In this document: one piece after another, positions 55,827 to 64,000 of the stretch
How the letters are laid out: each line of letters opens with the position of its first letter
Position numbering within the stretch: the first letter of the stretch is position 1
Origin: Rhizobium sp. ZPR4
Lineage (GTDB): Bacteria; Pseudomonadota; Alphaproteobacteria; Rhizobiales; Rhizobiaceae
DNA: 64,000 nucleotides
Reading direction: 5' to 3'
NCBI RefSeq assembly: GCF_040215725.1
Contig: NZ_CP157967.1
Location: 3,581,001-3,645,000 of the forward strand
Program-made: the position numbers and the translations under genes
The notes under the pieces: model-generated
The model's input: the letters and a program-made list of their open reading frames with translations, nothing else
Database searches by the model: none
What the model was told of the DNA's origin: nothing

Positions 55827-57995
55827 ATGAGCCGCATTGAGAAACACGGGCTTCAGATCGAACAGGTCCTTTACGATTTCCTCGTCAAGGAGGCACTACC
55901 GGGTTCGGGCGTGGATGCCGATGCCTTCTTTGCCGGTTTTTCCAAGATCGTCCACGATCTCGCACCGCGGAACCGCGAGCTCCTCGCCAAGCGTGACCGG
56001 ATGCAGGCAGCGCTTGACGACTGGTATCGCAAGAACGGCGCGCCCGTCGATCTCGCCGCCTACGAAGCCTTCCTTCGCGACATCGGCTATATCGTGCCCG
56101 AAGGCCCGGCCTTTGCCGTGTCGACCGCCAATGTCGATCCCGAGATTTCCCAGATTGCCGGCCCGCAGCTCGTCGTTCCCGTCATGAATGCCCGCTATGC
56201 GCTGAACGCGGCCAATGCCCGCTGGGGATCACTCTACGACGCTCTCTACGGCACCGATGCCATTCCGGAGACTGATGGCGCCGAAAAGGGTAGGGGTTAT
56301 AATCCCAAGCGCGGCGAGAAGGTCATCGCCTGGGTTCGCGATTTCCTTGATTCCACCGTGCCGCTTGACGGTGCCAGCTGGAAGGACGTTACCAGCCTCG
56401 CGGTCAAGGATGGCGTCCTGGCGATCGCGACCAAGGGCGGTGCCGTAAAGCTCGCCGATGGCAGCCATTTCGCCGGCTATCTCGGTGATGCCGCCACCCC
56501 GACGCATATCCTCCTGAAGCAGAACGGCATCCATATCGAAATCGTCATCGATACGAGCACGGCCATCGGCAAGACCGACCCGGCCGGCATTTCCGACGTC
56601 CGCCTGGAATCGGCGATCACGACGATCATGGACTGCGAGGATTCGATCGCGGCCGTCGACGCCGAGGACAAGGCCGAGGTCTATCGCAACTGGCTCGGCC
56701 TGATGAAGGGCGACCTGACCGAGGAAGTCGCCAAGGGCGGCAAGACCTTTACGCGCCGCCTCAATCCCGATGTCGCCTATACGGCGCCGGATGGCAGCAC
56801 TTTCGATCTGCATTGCCGATCGCTGATGCTGGTGCGCAATGTCGGTCACCTGATGACCAATCCCGCCATCCTCGACCGGGATGGCAACGAGGTGCCGGAA
56901 GGCGTCATGGATGCTGTCATCACCGGCCTGATCGCGCTCTACGACATCGGCCCGAACGGCCGCCGCAAGAACTCGCGCACCGGCTCGATGTATGTCGTCA
57001 AGCCGAAGATGCACGGCCCGGAAGAAGTCGCCTTCGCCGTCGATATCTTCACGCGCGTCGAGGACCTGCTCGGCATGCCCAGAAACACCATGAAGATGGG
57101 CATCATGGACGAAGAGCGCCGCACCACGGTCAACCTCAAGGAAGCGATCCGTGCCGCCCGCGAGCGCGTCGTCTTCATCAATACCGGCTTCCTCGATCGC
57201 ACCGGCGATGAAATCCACACCTCGATGGAAGCCGGCCCGATGATCCGCAAAGGCGACATGAAGCAGGCGGCCTGGATCGCTGCCTATGAGAACTGGAACG
57301 TCGATATCGGCCTGGAATGCGGCCTTTCCGGCCATGCGCAGATCGGCAAGGGCATGTGGGCCATGCCCGACCTGATGGCCGCCATGCTCGAGCAGAAGAT
57401 TGCCCATCCCAAGGCCGGCGCCAACACCGCCTGGGTGCCGTCCCCGACGGCGGCGACGCTGCACGCCACGCATTATCACCGCGTCAACGTTGCCGAGGTG
57501 CAGAAGAGCCTGAAGAGCCGCGGCCGCGCCAAGCTCTCGGATATTCTCTCCGTGCCGGTCGCCTCGCGGCCGAACTGGACGCCGGAGGAAATCCAGCGCG
57601 AGATCGACAACAACAGCCAGGGTATCCTCGGCTATGTCGTGCGCTGGGTCGATCAGGGCGTCGGCTGCTCTAAGGTTCCGGACATCAACGATGTCGGCCT
57701 CATGGAAGACCGCGCCACCCTGCGCATCTCGGCGCAGCACATGGCGAACTGGCTGCATCACAAGGTCATCACCGAAGCGCAGATTCTGGAAACGATGAAG
57801 CGCATGGCCGCCGTGGTCGATCAGCAGAATGCCGATGATCCGCAGTACATCGCGATGTCAGGCAATTTCGACGGTTCGGTCGCCTTCCAGGCAGCGCTTG
57901 ATCTCGTCCTCAAGGGCCGCGAGCAGCCGAACGGCTATACCGAACCGGTCCTCCACCGCCGCCGCATCGAGCTGAAGGCAAAGCAGGCCGGATAG
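55827..57995 (+). CDS. glcB: Malate synthase G
   Basis: Condenses glyoxylate and acetyl-CoA to malate. 722 residues, matching the 723 of E. coli MSG. The glyoxylate/Mg site is [18 protein letters not shown], the Mg ligands are in [14 protein letters not shown] and [11 protein letters not shown], and the catalytic base Asp is in [16 protein letters not shown] precedes the ATG by eight bases. No isocitrate lyase gene is nearby. The leader holds an interrupted inverted repeat TTGCCA / TGGCAA (55742-55782). Confidence 0.97.
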   Translation: MSRIEKHGLQIEQVLYDFLVKEALPGSGVDADAFFAGFSKIVHDLAPRNRELLAKRDRMQAALDDWYRKNGAPVDLAAYEAFLRDIGYIVPEGPAFAVSTANVDPEISQIAGPQLVVPVMNARYALNAANARWGSLYDALYGTDAIPETDGAEKGRGYNPKRGEKVIAWVRDFLDSTVPLDGASWKDVTSLAVKDGVLAIATKGGAVKLADGSHFAGYLGDAATPTHILLKQNGIHIEIVIDTSTAIGKTDPAGISDVRLESAITTIMDCEDSIAAVDAEDKAEVYRNWLGLMKGDLTEEVAKGGKTFTRRLNPDVAYTAPDGSTFDLHCRSLMLVRNVGHLMTNPAILDRDGNEVPEGVMDAVITGLIALYDIGPNGRRKNSRTGSMYVVKPKMHGPEEVAFAVDIFTRVEDLLGMPRNTMKMGIMDEERRTTVNLKEAIRAARERVVFINTGFLDRTGDEIHTSMEAGPMIRKGDMKQAAWIAAYENWNVDIGLECGLSGHAQIGKGMWAMPDLMAAMLEQKIAHPKAGANTAWVPSPTAATLHATHYHRVNVAEVQKSLKSRGRAKLSDILSVPVASRPNWTPEEIQREIDNNSQGILGYVVRWVDQGVGCSKVPDINDVGLMEDRATLRISAQHMANWLHHKVITEAQILETMKRMAAVVDQQNADDPQYIAMSGNFDGSVAFQAALDLVLKGREQPNGYTEPVLHRRRIELKAKQAG

Positions 57996-58027
57996 GCCTG
58001 CCGGAGGCACAGCTGAAAGACGCAAAC

Positions 58028-58066
58028 AAAAAAAGCCGCCGGATCGATATCCGGCGGCTTTTTTAA
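58028..58066. terminator. Bidirectional terminator between glcB and the L,D-transpeptidase gene
   Basis: AAAAAAAGCCGCCGGAT-CG-ATATCCGGCGGCTTTTTT: a strong stem with A/T runs on both sides, shared by the converging genes. Confidence 0.88.
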
Positions 58067-58083
58067 ATCCGAATGCCCAGTGA

Positions 58084-58758
58084 TTACTGGATAACGATGA
58101 CCTTGGTGCTGCGGCCCGGAAGAACGCGGCTGTAGAGATCGATCACGTCCTGATTGATTAGGCGGATGCAGCCAGAGGAGGCTGCGGTACCGATCGAAGC
58201 CCATTCCGGCGTGCCGTGCAGGCGGAACAACGTGTCCTGGCCCTTTTCATTGTAGAGATACATGGCGCGCGCACCGAGCGGGTTCGACAGGCCCGGGTTC
58301 ATGCCGCCATCGACATATTTGGCGATTTCCGGACGGCGAACAGCCATTTCCTTCGGCGGATGCCAGTTCGGCCATTCCTGCTTCCAGGCGACATATGCGG
58401 TCCCGGACCAGGAGAAGCCCTGCTTGCCGACGCCGATGCCGTAGCGCATCGCTTCGCCATTGCCGAGAATGTAGTAGAGATGACGCTCGCGCGTGTTGAC
58501 GATGATGGTGCCTTCGGCCTCATCCGTCTTGTATTCGACGATCTGACGGCGGAACTGCGGCTTCACCTTCTGGATCGGGATTGCCGGCAGCTGGAAGCCG
58601 TTGTCGCTCGTGACACCGTAGTCGCCATCGAAAGTCTTGATGGTCTCGGTGGCCGAATTTGCGGTTGCGGCCGGCGCTGCTGCGGCGGTGGTGGCATAGC
58701 CAGCCGATGCGAGCGTTGCGACAAGGCCGAGTGCGGTCATAGCATTACGGATGCGCAT
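58084..58758 (-). CDS. L,D-transpeptidase (YkuD domain)
   Basis: A 224-residue exported enzyme with a signal peptide (MRIRNAMTALGLVATLASAG, probable cleavage after AAAA near residue 28). The YkuD domain covers about 85-224. The catalytic motif is HGTPEWASIG...SSGCIRL, with His181 and nucleophile Cys197. These enzymes form 3-3 peptidoglycan crosslinks or attach outer-membrane proteins to peptidoglycan, common in Rhizobiales. ATG 58758 was chosen because the signal sequence starts there; the upstream in-frame extension does not look coding. Confidence 0.94.
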   Translation of the reverse strand: MRIRNAMTALGLVATLASAGYATTAAAAPAATANSATETIKTFDGDYGVTSDNGFQLPAIPIQKVKPQFRRQIVEYKTDEAEGTIIVNTRERHLYYILGNGEAMRYGIGVGKQGFSWSGTAYVAWKQEWPNWHPPKEMAVRRPEIAKYVDGGMNPGLSNPLGARAMYLYNEKGQDTLFRLHGTPEWASIGTAASSGCIRLINQDVIDLYSRVLPGRSTKVIVIQ

Positions 58759-58939
58759 GGAAGTCTCTTGAATTTTCGTGGCGGGAAACGGATGGCTATC
58801 AACCATCTTTGTCTAAAGTTTATTTTCCATTAAACTTGGCTTTGCAAGCTGCTGTGGCCCTACAAAAATAGCGCCGGCGCGCAAATTAGAAGGACATGGT
58901 TTTTTTGCAACAACGCCGGGCCTGTCCCCGAGACAATTC

Positions 58940-59428
58940 ATGACGATTTTGAACGTTTACAATAACAATCCGTTAATAGATGGCCGGCAGTCGGAGCGGG
59001 CCATGCTTGTACGCAAGGGCGTGCAACTATTACTGCATGACATGCGCCATGCGGTCTTGCCGGAGTTGCCGCTTGCCAGCGGTCGTCGCGCCGATCTCAT
59101 CAGCCTTTCGGAAAAGGGCGAGATCTGGATCATCGAGATCAAGACCTCGATCGAGGATTTCCGCGTCGATCGCAAATGGCCCGAATACCGGCAGCATTGC
59201 GACCGGATGTTCTTCGCGACGCACAAGGACGTGCCGCTTGATATCTTTCCGGAGGATTGCGGGCTGTTTCTGTCCGACGGCTATGGCGCCCACATCATCC
59301 GTGAAGCGCCGGAGCATCGCCTGCCGCCGGCGACGCGCAAGTCCGTGACGCTCAATTTCTCCCGCGCCGCCGCCCAGCGCCTGCTGTTGGCCGAATGGGC
59401 GACGGGCAAGTCTTTCGCTTCCGAATAG
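58940..59428 (+). CDS. mmcB: MmcB-family DNA repair protein
   Basis: A 162-residue protein of the MmcB family, named from a Caulobacter gene affecting mitomycin C survival. The sequence carries a restriction-endonuclease-like PD-(D/E)xK pattern: Asp52 in GRRADLIS, then Glu66-Ile-Lys68 in WIIEIKTS, followed by the helix KWPEYRQHCDR. A nuclease is therefore likely, though not proven. I saw no LexA-type GTTC-N7-GTTC box upstream. The start ATG has only a weak ribosome site (GAGA). Confidence 0.88.
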   Translation: MTILNVYNNNPLIDGRQSERAMLVRKGVQLLLHDMRHAVLPELPLASGRRADLISLSEKGEIWIIEIKTSIEDFRVDRKWPEYRQHCDRMFFATHKDVPLDIFPEDCGLFLSDGYGAHIIREAPEHRLPPATRKSVTLNFSRAAAQRLLLAEWATGKSFASE

Positions 59429-59485
59429 GTCAGCCCGCTCTCCAGCACAATTCCGGAGAACCGCTGCACACTTTCCTGGAATCGC

Positions 59486-60073
59486 CTATTTCGGCGCGCG
59501 CTTGGCAAGAATGCGCTGCAGCGTCCGGCGATGCATGTTGAGGCGCCGGGCCGTCTCGGAAACGTTGCGCTCGCACATTTCATAGACGCGCTGGATATGC
59601 TCCCAACGGACGCGGTCCGCCGACATCGGGTTCTCGGGCACTTCCGCCTTTTCGCCGGGGCGCTGCGTCAGCGCGGCATAGACGTCGTCGGCATCGGCGG
59701 GCTTGGCGAGATAGTCGACCGCGCCGAGCTTGACGGCAGTCACGGCCGTCGCGATGTTCCCGTAGCCTGTCAGCACCACGATGCGCGTGTCGTCGCGTCG
59801 CTGGCGGATTGCCTCGATCACGTCCAGTCCGTTGCCGTCGCCGAGGCGAAGGTCGACCACGGCATGTTTCGGCGGGCTCGCCTTGGATTTGGCGACGCCT
59901 TCCGCCACTGATTCCGCCGTCTCCACGACGAAGCCCCGCGCTTCCATCGCGCGCGCCAGCCGGCGCAGAAAGGGACCATCGTCATCGACGATCAGCAATG
60001 TGGCATCCGGGCCTATGTGGGCTGCATCATCGTTCGCCCCGGCCTGCGGGGCTGTGCTCTCTTTATCCGTCAT
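59486..60073 (-). CDS. actR: Redox response regulator ActR (RegA/PrrA family)
   Basis: Cognate regulator of ActS. 195 residues. The receiver domain has VDDDG acidic pocket, phosphoacceptor Asp74 in AVVDLRLGDG and Lys in YLAKPAD. It ends in a Fis-type helix-turn-helix (ERNVSETARRLNMHRRTLQRIL), which is the nearly invariant RegA DNA-binding motif. In rhizobia it controls acid tolerance, CO2 fixation, nitrogen and respiratory genes. ATG 60073 was chosen by comparison with other ActR proteins; an in-frame ATG at 60097 is possible. Confidence 0.95.
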   Translation of the reverse strand: MTDKESTAPQAGANDDAAHIGPDATLLIVDDDGPFLRRLARAMEARGFVVETAESVAEGVAKSKASPPKHAVVDLRLGDGNGLDVIEAIRQRRDDTRIVVLTGYGNIATAVTAVKLGAVDYLAKPADADDVYAALTQRPGEKAEVPENPMSADRVRWEHIQRVYEMCERNVSETARRLNMHRRTLQRILAKRAPK

Positions 60074-60149
60074 TCTATCTTCTATCCCGGCGATCATCCG
60101 CCTGCATATTCCTACCGATTTTGACGATCGCAGTTTTAAGCCGCGAAAA

Positions 60150-61487
60150 TCATTTTGTCGAATTACTGTCGATTAACACGCGCGGCCATTCGACGCGGAT
60201 GCGCGCGCCTGGCGTTTCCGGATCGCGATTGCCGAAGGAAAGCGCGGCGCCCGAGCGTTCAAGCAGCGTCTTGGCGATGAAGAGGCCAAGGCCGAGTCCG
60301 CCCGCGGTGTCGTCACGCTGGCGCGAAGTGACATAGGGTTCGCCGATCCGCGCCAGTATTTCCGGCGAATAGCCATTGCCGTCATCCTCGATGACGATGG
60401 TCAGAGCGTCGGCTGTATAGTCCACCGTGACGGTCACCGTTTTACGGGCATAGTCGACGGCATTTTCGATGAGATTGCCGAGGCCGTACATGATGCCGGC
60501 ATTGCGGCTGAGGACGGGTTCGCCGGAGCGCGGGCTCTTTTCGATGAATTCCAGATTGATCCCGAACTCGCGATGCGGCGCGATGATCTCCTCCATCATG
60601 GACGACAAAGTGAGCCGCCGCATATGCGCCTCATCCTCGGAGGAGAGAGTCGTTAGCCGCCGCAGGATATCGCGGCAGCGCTCGCTCTGGCTGCGCAGCA
60701 GCGCCACGTCCTCGCGGAACCGGTCGTCTTCTCTGAGTTCGCGTTCCATCTCCTTGGCGACGACGCTGATCGTCGCCAGCGGCGTACCGAGCTCGTGTGC
60801 CGCCGCCGCCGCCAGCCCATCGAGCTGCGACAGGTGCTTTTCCCGCTGCAGCACCAGCTCCGTTGCCGAGAGCGCATCGGCAAGCTGCGAGGCTTCCATG
60901 GAGACGCGATAGGCATAGAAGGCGGCGAAAGCCATGGTGGAAGCGATAGAGCACCAAACGCCCAACTGCATCACGCTGTGCACACTCACCGAAACGCCCT
61001 CATACCAGGGCAAGGGGAAGGGAGAGAAGGCAAGGCCGGTAATGCAGATCATCGCCAGACCTATCAGCGGCATGCTGTAGCGGATCGGCTGCGAGGCGAA
61101 GGAAATGATGACGGGCACGCAGACCAGCGCCGAGAAGGGATTAGCCAATCCGCCGGTAATCAGCAGCAGTCCACAGAGCTGCAGAAGGTCGAGGCTGAGC
61201 AGCGCGAAGGCCGCCGGCGCCTCCAGCCGGTGCGTCGGCGGGTAGCGCAGCGTCAGGAAGAAGTTGATCCAGGCGAGGCAGGCGATCAGCACGCAGCAGG
61301 GCAGGAGCGGCATCGGAAATTTCAGCCAGAAGGCGACGATCATCACAGTCACCGTCTGGCCGCCAACCGCTAGCCAGCGCAGGCGCACCAGCGTCTGCAG
61401 CCTCAGCCGCCGGCTGGTGTGATGCCCCTCCTGCGCCTTCATCTCGGCTTCGGAGAGTTTTTCCAGTCCCCGGAAGAAGCGTGCCAT
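60150..61487 (-). CDS. actS: Redox sensor histidine kinase ActS (RegB/PrrB family)
   Basis: A 445-residue inner-membrane kinase with about six N-terminal transmembrane helices (35-195). The ubiquinone-sensing motif GGLANPFSA lies at 112-120. Phosphoacceptor His231 is in AAAAHELGTPLATIS. A redox-active Cys271 lies in SERCRDILRRL, equivalent in context to RegB Cys265. HATPase_c motifs are NLIENAVDYA, DDGNGY and GGLGLGLFIAK. Both known redox inputs therefore appear intact. It starts two bases after the hrpB stop and precedes actR. Confidence 0.96.
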   Translation of the reverse strand: MARFFRGLEKLSEAEMKAQEGHHTSRRLRLQTLVRLRWLAVGGQTVTVMIVAFWLKFPMPLLPCCVLIACLAWINFFLTLRYPPTHRLEAPAAFALLSLDLLQLCGLLLITGGLANPFSALVCVPVIISFASQPIRYSMPLIGLAMICITGLAFSPFPLPWYEGVSVSVHSVMQLGVWCSIASTMAFAAFYAYRVSMEASQLADALSATELVLQREKHLSQLDGLAAAAAHELGTPLATISVVAKEMERELREDDRFREDVALLRSQSERCRDILRRLTTLSSEDEAHMRRLTLSSMMEEIIAPHREFGINLEFIEKSPRSGEPVLSRNAGIMYGLGNLIENAVDYARKTVTVTVDYTADALTIVIEDDGNGYSPEILARIGEPYVTSRQRDDTAGGLGLGLFIAKTLLERSGAALSFGNRDPETPGARIRVEWPRVLIDSNSTK

Positions 61488-61489
61488 TA

Positions 61490-63970
61490 TCAGGTCCCTC
61501 GTGGCTTGGCGCGTGTTGTCGGCAAGGCCTCGGCCGGATCTTCCGGCCAGGGATGCCTCGGGTAGCGGCCGCGCATATCGGCGCGCACGTCCTTCCAGGA
61601 TCCGGCCCTGAAGCCCGGCAGGTCGCGCGTCGTCTGGATCGGGCGATGGGCCGGCGATGTCAACTCCAGCACCAGCGGCAATCTGCCGCCGCCGATCGCC
61701 GGATGCTGTTTCAGCCCGAAGAGCTCCTGAACGCGAATGGTGAGCAGCGGCTCCTCGCCATCATATTGAATGGGATGGCGCTGGCCGGTCGGCGCTTCGA
61801 AATGCGTCGGCGCCATCCGGGAGAGATCGCGCTGCAGCTCATGCGGCACCAGTGACATCAGCCCATTGGAAAGGCCGCCGGCCGAGATGTCGGAAAGGCC
61901 GCGCGCGTCAGTCTGAAACGGCGTGAACCATTCGTCGAGCCGTGCGGCCAAGGCTTCGTCGCTCATATCCGGCCACGGCTCGCCGATCGTCCTATATAAG
62001 AAGCCGATCCTGTCGCGCAGCTGCGCCGCCTCCTTGGAAAAGGGCAGGACGTCGATCCCCAGTTCGCGGATGCCCTCGGCCAGCGCCTTGGCCGCCTGCT
62101 CGCCGGAGGGGCGCGGCAGAGGCGTTTCCTCGAAGATGATGGCGCCGAGCCGCGTTGCCCGTCGCGCCCGCACCTGCCGGCTCGCTTTATCGAAAAAGCT
62201 CTGATCCTCGGTGCGGACCTCGCCCGGCAAATGCTCTTCGACATCGGCGCGGGAAATCTCCGCCGCCGCGAGAATGCGCGCCTGCGCCGCACGTCCCGTC
62301 AGGTCGGCGATGACGAGCATCTGCGATCCTGCCAGCCGCTCGGTCTCCGGCAGTTCCGCGCCGCGCCCATTGGCCATGACGAAGCGTGCTCGTCCGCCGC
62401 GCTGCAGGGCGATGCGGTCGGGAAAAGCATGCAGCAGCAATGCACCGGCAAAGGGTGGAATAGATGAGGCGGTGGGGCTGGTGTTGCCGCCGGCTGCCTG
62501 GGCGAGACGCCCGGCAAGGCGACGCGCGGCTTCCGCCCGCTCACCCTTTTCCGTCTTGAAGCGTCGCAGCCGATCTTCCAGATCGATGCTCTGCCCCCCA
62601 AGCCCCTGTTCCGTCAGCAGCACGGAAAGCAACGCCGCCTCGCGCGCCTGGCCGAATTCGGCAGCCGAAATCACCATGGCTGCCAGCCGTGGCGGCAGGG
62701 CGAGCTCCCGCATCAGTCGGCCGCGTGCCGTCAGCCCGTTTTCCGCATCGAGCGCGCCCAGCTGCCGCAGTAGGGTCCGCGCCTCGGCAAGCGTGGTTGC
62801 CGGTGGTTGGTCGACGAAAGAGAGCGTTGCCGGATCCTGTACGCCCCAGTGAGCGAGATCGAGTGCGAGACCGGAAAGGTCGCTCGAAAGGATCTGTGGC
62901 GGCGTAAAGGCCGGGAGTGCCGCCGTCTGCCCCGGATGCCACAGTCGAATGGCGATACCCGGCTCGGTTCGCCCGGCGCGGCCGGCGCGCTGATCGGCCG
63001 AGGCGCGAGACACGCGCACGGTCTCCAGCCGCGTAATGCCGGTCGAGGCCTCGAAGACGGGCAGGCGCTGCAGGCCGCTGTCGATAACGATCCGCACGCC
63101 GTCTATGGTGATGGAGGTTTCAGCGATCGACGTCGCCAGCACGATCTTGCGGGTGCCTTGCGGCGCGGGCCGGATCGCCGCATCCTGTTCTTTCTGGCTG
63201 AGATTGCCGTAGAGCGGCGCAATCACCGTCTCCGGCCCGAACCGGCCGTCGAGCCGTTCCGCCGTGCGGGTGATTTCTGCCTGCCCCGGCAGGAAGGCGA
63301 GGATCGAGCCCTGTTCCTTGGTATGTGCGTCGAGGATCGCCCGCGTCACCGTATCCTCGACCCGCTCTCCTGCCGGCCTGTCCTGATGGCGTATATCGAT
63401 CGGAAAGCTGCGGCCCATGCTCTCGATGACGGGTGGATGGTCAAGCAGGGCCGCGACACGCTCGACGTCCAGCGTTGCCGACATCACGAGGATGCGCAGG
63501 CCCTCCCGCAGCGCCGATTGCACGTCGAGCGCCAGCGCCAGGCCGAAATCGGCATCCAAGGAGCGCTCGTGGAATTCGTCAAAGATGACGGTGGAGATGC
63601 CGGTGAGTTCCGGGTCGTCGAGGATCATGCGGGCGAACACGCCCTCGGTCACCACCTCGATGCGGGTCTTGGCAGAGATGCGATTGTCGAGCCGCATGCG
63701 ATAGCCGACGGTATCGCCGACCTGTTCGCCAAGCAGCGAGGCCATGCGGGCAGCAGCGGCCCTTGCCGCCAGCCGCCGTGGTTCCAGAAGAATGATCCTG
63801 TCATCGCCGCGCCAGCCTTGACCCAATAGATAGAGCGGCACCAGCGTCGTCTTGCCGGCGCCGGGCGGTGCGGAAAGCACGGCACGCCGCTCGCTGGCGA
63901 GTGCCGCGCCGATATCGGCAAGCACATGCGAGACCGGCAGCTCCGGCAATGAAGGCACTCTATATGTCAC
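61490..63970 (-). CDS. hrpB: ATP-dependent helicase HrpB
   Basis: An 826-residue DEAH/RHA-type helicase. Motif I is SAPPGAGKTT (33-42), motif Ia is LLEPRRLAARAAA, and motif II reads DEFHERSLD in place of the usual DEVHER. Motif III is SATLD, motif V ATSIAETSITIDG, and motif VI is RASADQRAGRAGR. A helicase-associated domain and the HrpB-specific C-terminal domain follow. Its RNA substrate is unknown in bacteria. It is complete, starting 31 bp inside the right edge, and leads directly into actS. Confidence 0.94.
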   Translation of the reverse strand: MTYRVPSLPELPVSHVLADIGAALASERRAVLSAPPGAGKTTLVPLYLLGQGWRGDDRIILLEPRRLAARAAAARMASLLGEQVGDTVGYRMRLDNRISAKTRIEVVTEGVFARMILDDPELTGISTVIFDEFHERSLDADFGLALALDVQSALREGLRILVMSATLDVERVAALLDHPPVIESMGRSFPIDIRHQDRPAGERVEDTVTRAILDAHTKEQGSILAFLPGQAEITRTAERLDGRFGPETVIAPLYGNLSQKEQDAAIRPAPQGTRKIVLATSIAETSITIDGVRIVIDSGLQRLPVFEASTGITRLETVRVSRASADQRAGRAGRTEPGIAIRLWHPGQTAALPAFTPPQILSSDLSGLALDLAHWGVQDPATLSFVDQPPATTLAEARTLLRQLGALDAENGLTARGRLMRELALPPRLAAMVISAAEFGQAREAALLSVLLTEQGLGGQSIDLEDRLRRFKTEKGERAEAARRLAGRLAQAAGGNTSPTASSIPPFAGALLLHAFPDRIALQRGGRARFVMANGRGAELPETERLAGSQMLVIADLTGRAAQARILAAAEISRADVEEHLPGEVRTEDQSFFDKASRQVRARRATRLGAIIFEETPLPRPSGEQAAKALAEGIRELGIDVLPFSKEAAQLRDRIGFLYRTIGEPWPDMSDEALAARLDEWFTPFQTDARGLSDISAGGLSNGLMSLVPHELQRDLSRMAPTHFEAPTGQRHPIQYDGEEPLLTIRVQELFGLKQHPAIGGGRLPLVLELTSPAHRPIQTTRDLPGFRAGSWKDVRADMRGRYPRHPWPEDPAEALPTTRAKPRGT

Positions 63971-64000
63971 GCCAGTCGGCTCCGTATCGCGCTATGTGGG

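Noticed and set aside
56229..57761. 510-codon antisense frame over glcB
   Set aside because: Antisense shadow of malate synthase G.
58860..58940. LexA box upstream of mmcB
   Set aside because: Neither GTTC-N7-GTTC nor its complement is present.

Overview
The window is chromosomal DNA from a Rhizobiaceae alphaproteobacterium, most likely genus Rhizobium. The evidence is the high-GC codon usage, rhizobial gene neighbourhoods (secB/Tim44/mltA, HPr-EIIA-hprK-chvG-chvI next to pckA, trpFBA-accD-folC, the his cluster next to hslVU, hrpB-actSR), several TTG/GTG starts, and dispersed palindromic intergenic repeats typical of rhizobia. It carries about 60 protein genes, almost all housekeeping. I saw no rRNA, tRNA, CRISPR array, prophage or transposase.

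Layout. 1-6.8 kb: dnaQ 3' end, secB, fxsA, then a tightly coupled plus-strand run (Tim44-like protein, mltA, Smr-domain protein, Xre regulator) leading to gyrB. 6.8-13.8 kb: a metabolic/redox stretch (nitroreductase, DUF2218, glutathionyl-hydroquinone reductase, PLP decarboxylase, FAH-family hydrolase, PHB depolymerase phaZ, DUF2852). 13.9-17.2 kb: a YgjP-like metalloprotease, then an HxlR regulator divergent from an SDR and an MDR oxidoreductase, which looks like an accessory insertion. 17.3-22.5 kb: trpF-trpB-trpA-accD-folC. 22.7-34.8 kb, minus strand: divL, a tsaE-kinase fusion, a murU-like gene, addB, addA and trxA. 35.1-40.6 kb, minus strand: ahcY, HPr, EIIA, short hprK, chvG, chvI, with pckA divergent (40.9-42.5 kb). 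42.7-44.1 kb: arfB and alkB. 44.1-48.8 kb, minus strand: hisB, DUF2628, hisH, hisA, hisF, hisE, coaA; divergent hslV-hslU. 51.1-58.0 kb: DUF1402, a cytochrome P450, a hydantoinase-like protein and glcB. 58.1-64 kb: L,D-transpeptidase, mmcB, actR, actS, hrpB.

How the genes work together. The 30-35 kb block places an AmgK-like sugar kinase (fused to the tRNA-modification ATPase TsaE) next to a MurU-like nucleotidyltransferase, consistent with a salvage route from recovered MurNAc to UDP-MurNAc. The next gene is the cell-cycle pseudokinase DivL, which has Tyr637 at the phosphoacceptor position. The 36.6-42.5 kb block pairs a regulatory phosphotransferase branch (HPr, EIIA, minimal HprK) with the ChvG/ChvI envelope-acid two-component system and the gluconeogenic enzyme PckA. 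ActS/ActR is a redox two-component system with its quinone motif and redox cysteine intact.

The most notable non-coding signals are: four intergenic hairpins sharing the core AAAAGTG...GCGGTTTT with compensatory changes in the closing stem, one of which appears to supply the -35 box of a nearly leaderless gene; a long two-part hairpin between trpA and accD; a triple-half-site operator upstream of ahcY; and back-to-back fxsA/Tim44 promoters that overlap at their -35 boxes. I found no clearly undescribed defence or mobile system. The best candidates for new biology are these regulatory structures, the DUF1402 protein with lytic-transglycosylase-like motifs, and the TsaE-kinase/MurU module.
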